Shown: piece after piece, positions 60,176-64,000 of the stretch
Position numbering within the stretch: the first letter of the stretch is position 1
Layout: every line of letters begins with the position of its first letter
From: Candidatus Methanoperedens sp.
Lineage (GTDB): Archaea > Halobacteriota > Methanosarcinia > Methanosarcinales > Methanoperedenaceae
Direction: 5' to 3'
DNA: 64,000 bases
Assembly (NCBI GenBank): GCA_027460525.1
Contig: JAPZAS010000009.1
Span: 35,962-99,961 of the forward strand
Translations under genes and position numbers: made by a program
Notes under the pieces: generated by a model
Told to the model about the DNA's origin: nothing
What the model saw: the letters and a program-made list of their open reading frames with translations, nothing else
Databases searched by the model: none

Positions 60176-60664
60176 TCAAATCTCAAGGCTTTTATGCGCT
60201 TTTATATAAGCCGCAAGCCCTCCTTCCTGCAGTATCCTGTTCATGAAAGGTGGGAGGGGTGGAAAGGCGATTTCTGTTCCTCTGGTTTTATTCTTTATGA
60301 CGCCTTTTTCCATATCAAGCAGAAGTTCATCCCCCTCGTCTATCTCATCCGTGTTGCAGGTTATGGCGGGAAGCCCTATATTGATGCAGTTCCTGTAGAA
60401 TATCCTCGCAAAGCTCTTGGCAAGCACAGCCTTTGCGCCTGCCATTTTTATTATGGTAGGAGCATGTTCCCTGCTTGAGCCCAGACCGAAATTTTCTCCT
60501 GCCACGACAAAGTCCCCGCTGCGTACCTGTGCAGCAAAATCAGGTCGAGCTCCTTCCAGTACATGTTTTGCAAGCTCAGGAAGATTCGAGCGCAGATGAA
60601 AATACCTTCCGGGCGCAATAAGGTCGGTGCTGATGCTATCCCCGAACTTCCATGCCTTTCCCAT
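60176..60664 (-). CDS. leuD: 3-isopropylmalate/homoaconitate dehydratase small subunit
   Basis: A 162-aa swivelling domain subunit. [14 protein letters not shown] is the family signature. The substrate-recognition loop reads GRYFHLRSN, neither the YLRT of methanogen homoaconitase nor the YLVY-like loop of isopropylmalate isomerase, so specificity is uncertain. The ATG at 60664 overlaps the large-subunit stop (TGATG). It may serve leucine synthesis, coenzyme B synthesis or, with the citrate synthase nearby, act as an aconitase substitute. Confidence 0.88.
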   Translation of the reverse strand: MGKAWKFGDSISTDLIAPGRYFHLRSNLPELAKHVLEGARPDFAAQVRSGDFVVAGENFGLGSSREHAPTIIKMAGAKAVLAKSFARIFYRNCINIGLPAITCNTDEIDEGDELLLDMEKGVIKNKTRGTEIAFPPLPPFMNRILQEGGLAAYIKAHKSLEI

Positions 60665-61920
60665 CACATCACCTCCCTTGGGTCAGCGATTTCACCCTTC
60701 AGGGCAGTCGCAGCCGCAACTGCAGGCGAGCCTAAATAAATAAAAGCATTCGGGCTGCCCATCCTTCCTTTAAAATTCCGCGGCTGGGTGGCAAGGCATA
60801 CGTCGCCGTCTCCCAGAATGCCGAGATGCACACCGTCGCACGCCCCGCAGCCCGGTGAGGTTACCACGGCGCCTGCTTCTACAAAAATTTCTATGGTACC
60901 GTCGTGTAAAGCTTCCAGATATACCCTGCGCGAAGCAGGAGTCACAACAACCCGGGTATTCGGGTGAATCTTTTCACCCTTCAGTATAGAAGCTGCAATA
61001 TGGAGGTCTTCAAGACGTCCATTACAGGAAGTACCTATAAAAACCTCGTTGACCTTAACTCCCTTGAGTTGGCTTATTGGTTTAGTATTATCCACAAGAT
61101 GCGGACAGGCAATTACAGGCTCAAGCTCCTCTGCGTTAATCTCTATTTTCCTTTCAAAATCAGCATCCTCATCAGACTTCAATTCCCGGAATTTTTCTTC
61201 CCTGCCCATTTCCCTCAGGAAATTCCTTGTCTCGCTATCTGGAGGGAATAAGCCCGCCTTCGCTCCCGCTTCCACAGCCATGTTGGCTATCGTGCTCCGC
61301 GCTGCCGTACTTAATCCCGCGATCGTGTCGCCTGTAAACTCAAGAGCTTTATAGGTGGCGCCGTTGCTTGTGATTTCGCCTATCAGATGAAGAATTATGT
61401 CCTTTGAAAAAACCCCTTTTGGAAGTTTGCCGTTCACCTCCACAAGATACGTCTCAGGCACCTTCATCCATGTCTTTCCGAGTGCTATTGCCGCCGCCAC
61501 ATCTGTACTTCCCATTCCCGTGGCAAATGCGCCTAAGGCGCCGCCGGTACAGGTATGCGAGTCAGCCCCGACTATAATATCGCCTGGGCAGGCGTATTTT
61601 TCCAAAACATTGTGATGGGATATGCCGTTTCCAACATCGGATAATAGTATGCCCGTTTTCCTTGCGAACTCCCTTAAAAACTCATGATCGTTGCTTAACT
61701 CCATCCTCGGGCTGGGAGAGGCATGGTCAAGGAAAAATATAGTCTTCTCCGGAGCGTAGGCTCTTTCCAGTCCCATCTCTATCATCCTGCGTACCGTGAG
61801 AGGACCAGTACCATCCTGCACATAACTCAAATCCACATCAACAACCACAACCTCCCCTGCTCGTACGTCTCTGCCGCAGTGCTCTGCGATTATCTTCTCT
61901 GAGAGGGTTTTCCCTGCCAT
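60664..61920 (-). CDS. leuC: 3-isopropylmalate/homoaconitate dehydratase large subunit
   Basis: A 418-aa aconitase-fold subunit of the archaeal LeuC2/HacA type. The Fe-S cysteines are in GTSCNGRLEDL and TSPGCGACDGVHLG. HASPSP and GADSHTCTGGALGAFATGMGSTDVA are further signatures. It isomerises hydroxy acids by dehydration and rehydration with the small subunit encoded downstream. The short type of about 420 residues does not itself tell leucine from homoaconitate function. Confidence 0.9.
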   Translation of the reverse strand: MAGKTLSEKIIAEHCGRDVRAGEVVVVDVDLSYVQDGTGPLTVRRMIEMGLERAYAPEKTIFFLDHASPSPRMELSNDHEFLREFARKTGILLSDVGNGISHHNVLEKYACPGDIIVGADSHTCTGGALGAFATGMGSTDVAAAIALGKTWMKVPETYLVEVNGKLPKGVFSKDIILHLIGEITSNGATYKALEFTGDTIAGLSTAARSTIANMAVEAGAKAGLFPPDSETRNFLREMGREEKFRELKSDEDADFERKIEINAEELEPVIACPHLVDNTKPISQLKGVKVNEVFIGTSCNGRLEDLHIAASILKGEKIHPNTRVVVTPASRRVYLEALHDGTIEIFVEAGAVVTSPGCGACDGVHLGILGDGDVCLATQPRNFKGRMGSPNAFIYLGSPAVAAATALKGEIADPREVM

Positions 61921-61970
61921 GCTCTAACCTCTGGTTTAACATGAACTATAATCGCTCCAATTAAATAGCT

Positions 61971-62114
61971 TTTCGGTTTTGGTGTTAAATCTCGCATAAG
62001 TAACTTTGCGCTCTTTGAGTGCTTTGCGGTGCAGGATTTTTCACCGCAGAGGCGCAAAGTACGCAAAGGATTTGCTCAACACCAAACTTTTTTACAGTCC
62101 CGTTTCGGTTTTGG
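61971..62114. mobile_element. Palindromic MITE-like element with 12-bp flanking repeats
   Basis: An imperfect palindrome has arms CTTTGCGCTCTTTGAGTGC... (62004-62031) and ...GCGCAAAGTACGCAAAG (62041-62068), separated by about 10 bases, with GGTGTT (61981-61986) and AACACC (62078-62083) outside. TTTCGGTTTTGG occurs on both sides (61971-61982 and 62103-62114), like a target duplication. Arms of this CACCGCAGAG-GCGCAAAG type occur widely in intergenic regions of environmental prokaryotes, as far as I know. No coding capacity. The remainder of the gap to 62169 is the citrate synthase promoter. Confidence 0.5.
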
Positions 62115-62169
62115 GCGCAAAAGTTTAATAGCTGCCGAATACTATTAAAATCAGGGTTAGGAACTAATC

Positions 62170-63345
62170 ATGCAGGAAACAAAAGACATAGGATTGCGGG
62201 GAATCCCGGTAGCCGATACAAAAATATGTGCCGTAGATGGCGAAAATGGCAAACTGATATATCGGGGATACGACATACAGGAGTTAGCCCAATATTCAAC
62301 TTTTGAAGAAACCGTTTATTTGCTGCTCTACGAGGCACTTCCAACCAGGAAAGAGCTGGAAATATTCAAGGAAACTCTTGTCTCAGAGAGGCAGCTTCCT
62401 GCGGGCATCATCAGGCATCTTAAGAAGAGGAAAAAAACAGCAAACACCATGGATGTACTTCAATCCGTAATACCGATGCTTGTGGATTTTGATGATGATG
62501 CAAGAGCCGGGACAAAAGTTTCCAGCATAAATGCATCAATAAGACTTATTGCCAAAATGGCGACTCTGGTTGCTTACTGGGACAGGATCAGAAAGAATCT
62601 TGATATTAAGAAACCGGATGGAAAACTCGGACATGCGGCAAACTTCCTGTATATGCTCAACGGAGATGTGCCTGATGCACAGACAGCAAAGGATTTTGAT
62701 ACCTGCCTTGTTCTTCATGCAGAGCACAGCTTCAATGCCTCCACCTTTGCCGCGAGAGTGGTGGCATCAACCAGAGCCCATATGTATGCATGCGCGGGCG
62801 CTGCGCTGGGTGCACTCTCTGGCGAACTCCACGGCGGCGCCAATACCGAGGTAATGAAAATGCTTTTTGAGATTGATACTATTGAGAGGGTGGAGAAATG
62901 GGTAAATGCAAAATTAGACGCCAAAGAGCGGATTATGGGTATGGGTCATGCGGTCTATAAAACCATGGACCCCCGTGCCAGGATACTCCTGGGTATTTCA
63001 GAAAAACTGGCAGAGAGAACAGGAAATATAAAATGGTTTGAGCTCTCCCGCAAAATTGACAGCGCAGCCAGGGTAGAGTTTAAAAAGCGCAAAGGTAAGG
63101 ACATATACCCCAATGTGGATTTCTACAGCCCTTCAGTCTACTGCGTGATGGGAATTGATCCTGACCTCTTTACTGCGGTTTTTGCAGTTTCAAGAATCGG
63201 AGGCTGGTGCGCTCATATTATAGAGGAAAAATTTGCCGAAGCGCAGCCAAAAGCCGTTATCTATAGACCGGAAGCTGATTATGTCGGGAAATACTGCGGG
63301 AGCGAAGGATGCAGATATGTGCCCATAGAGAGAAGGGAGCAATAG
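62170..63345 (+). CDS. gltA: Citrate synthase (Si type)
   Basis: A 391-aa citrate synthase condensing acetyl-CoA with oxaloacetate. Catalytic residues are visible: His in LHAEHSFNAST (about residue 180), His in MGMGHAVYKTMDPRA (about 260) and the Asp near IYPNVDFYSPSVY (about 318). The length is that of the short dimeric archaeal and Gram-positive enzymes. With fumarate reductase genes nearby it suggests a working, perhaps incomplete, citric acid cycle. It is followed by a regulator gene after 20 bases. Confidence 0.93.
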   Translation: MQETKDIGLRGIPVADTKICAVDGENGKLIYRGYDIQELAQYSTFEETVYLLLYEALPTRKELEIFKETLVSERQLPAGIIRHLKKRKKTANTMDVLQSVIPMLVDFDDDARAGTKVSSINASIRLIAKMATLVAYWDRIRKNLDIKKPDGKLGHAANFLYMLNGDVPDAQTAKDFDTCLVLHAEHSFNASTFAARVVASTRAHMYACAGAALGALSGELHGGANTEVMKMLFEIDTIERVEKWVNAKLDAKERIMGMGHAVYKTMDPRARILLGISEKLAERTGNIKWFELSRKIDSAARVEFKKRKGKDIYPNVDFYSPSVYCVMGIDPDLFTAVFAVSRIGGWCAHIIEEKFAEAQPKAVIYRPEADYVGKYCGSEGCRYVPIERREQ

Positions 63346-63366
63346 AAGAAAATCGGAGGAAAATCG

Positions 63367-63747
63367 ATGAAATTAAAAGACGTTGAAATTGTAGTTATGA
63401 GTGATGAAGAATACGGGGAGCACCTCGACCAGCTATTTGAAAGGGTCAGGCGCGGCGAGATACATGAGCCAGAGCCACATAAGATAGTGGCACGCACAGC
63501 GGAGGATATTGGAAAGATACTGACCCGCGAGCGCCTGCGCTTACTTTCGAAAATCAGGGAAAAAACTCCGGAATCCATAAGCGAACTGGCAAGGATGCTG
63601 AAGCGCAAGGAATCGAATGTATATAATGACCTTACTTTCCTTGAAGGCATAGGTCTCCTTGAGCTTAAAGAAGGGAAAAATCACGTCAAGAAAGTGCCTG
63701 TTGTTGATTATGATGCGCTGCATATAACGGTTCCACTGACTGCGTAA
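63367..63747 (+). CDS. Winged helix-turn-helix transcriptional regulator
   Basis: A 126-aa protein with a C-terminal winged helix (LTRERLRLLSKIREKTPESISELARMLKRKESNVYNDLTFLEGIGLL), similar to archaeal HVO_A0114-type putative DNA-binding proteins. The N-terminal part has VVMSDEEYGEHLDQLFERVRRGE. It lies 21 bases after citrate synthase with GGAGGAAA as ribosome-binding site and may regulate that operon. No sensor domain is evident. Confidence 0.8.
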   Translation: MKLKDVEIVVMSDEEYGEHLDQLFERVRRGEIHEPEPHKIVARTAEDIGKILTRERLRLLSKIREKTPESISELARMLKRKESNVYNDLTFLEGIGLLELKEGKNHVKKVPVVDYDALHITVPLTA

Positions 63748-63814
63748 GTCTCTTTAATAGAAAGCCGTCTTTATTAGTATCATTGAGCCGGTCTTTTAAA
63801 ACGTGGTTAGTATT

Positions 63815-63960
63815 GCAACCCGTAGAGGGCAGTCATGAACCTCGTTTTGAAAAACGAGGCATCCCGGGCCCGGATGCTCAGGGGTTTCCTGTTCTATCGG
63901 TTTTCTGAAATTCTGTTTTTCTTTTCAGGCGCATGTTAGGAATTTAAAAACAGGAAAGAG
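63815..63960. ncRNA. Candidate structured RNA or element at the window end
   Basis: The gap after 63747 holds nested inverted repeats. AACCC (63817-63821) pairs with GGGTT (63882-63886), enclosing two perfect hairpins: CCTCGTTT/AAACGAGG (63840-63859) with a 4-base loop, and GCATCC/GGATGC (63859-63877) around CGGGCCC. Beyond it TTTCCTGTT (63885-63893) can pair with AACAGGAAA (63949-63957). The branched shape is unusual for a terminator. It may be a non-coding RNA, a leader for a gene beyond the window, or an element; strand unknown. I see no ORF in 63748-64000. Confidence 0.35.
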
Positions 63961-64000
63961 TTCAACCAAAAATTTAATAACAAGAATTACCCTTCAATAA

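Noticed and set aside
63815..63960. SRP RNA, RNase P RNA or a known riboswitch
   Set aside because: I could not find the conserved loops of archaeal SRP or RNase P RNA, nor the core of TPP, cobalamin or fluoride riboswitches.

Overview
This 64 kb window looks like the chromosome of a methane-cycling euryarchaeon of the Methanosarcinales lineage, most consistent with an ANME-2d ('Ca. Methanoperedens'-like) organism. The evidence is an archaeal S10-spc ribosomal gene order with rnp1, rpl32e and rpl19e inside it; mch of the C1 pathway; a geranylgeranyl reductase next to its ferredoxin; a SepF-like division protein; TATA-type promoters; and c-type cytochromes beside a nitrate-reductase-like type II DMSO-reductase cluster and a soluble TfrAB-like fumarate reductase pair. 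The species assignment is inference; the archaeal assignment is firm.

Layout. 1-1.6 kb: truncated acetyltransferase, a 52-aa ORF and an HD hydrolase. 1.65-14.84 kb: one ribosomal superoperon from L3 to SecY, preceded by a structured leader. 14.85-16.6 kb: lipid-saturation operon (small protein, ferredoxin, geranylgeranyl reductase) read on the minus strand. 16.7-24.3 kb: DUF362 iron-sulfur protein, monoheme cytochrome, molybdopterin genes (beta-grasp sulfur carrier, MoaA), a substrate-binding-like protein, a DUF2117 protein, and a YedY-like Mo oxidoreductase with a cytochrome b. 24.25-31.3 kb: information-processing genes (Era-like GTPase with DUF2073 and Zn-ribbon partners, purF, L37e, Lsm, PUA protein, SepF, ZPR1-like, RsmB-like). 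31.3-36.2 kb: tungstate transporter, ModE-type regulator, TusA-like protein, a Cys-rich protein and HypA. 36.3-47 kb: U32 protein, a short accessory stretch with an AT-rich caspase-like ORF and small two-gene cassettes, flavoproteins, mch, a permease and envelope proteins. 47.2-60.2 kb: proton P-type ATPase, NarGH-like cluster with heme-b gamma subunit and chaperone, TfrAB, a diheme cytochrome and a rubredoxin-FMN fusion. 60.2-64 kb: LeuCD, citrate synthase, a regulator and a structured intergenic region.

Common themes. A molybdenum/tungsten theme (Tup uptake, ModE, MoaA, two molybdoenzymes) and a redox theme (cytochromes, quinone-type flavoproteins, iron-sulfur proteins) run through the window and fit an anaerobe that respires methane-derived electrons.

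The most unusual observation is a family of three short leader-peptide ORFs beginning MKNF, at about 16.1, 25.1 and 28.3 kb. Each lies just upstream of an unrelated gene. Each is built from palindromic modules and ends in a hairpin that contains the start codon of the next gene. The internal hairpins occur in opposite orientations in different copies without breaking the frame. This looks like a mobile, invertible, translation-coupled control element, and I do not recognise it as a described family.
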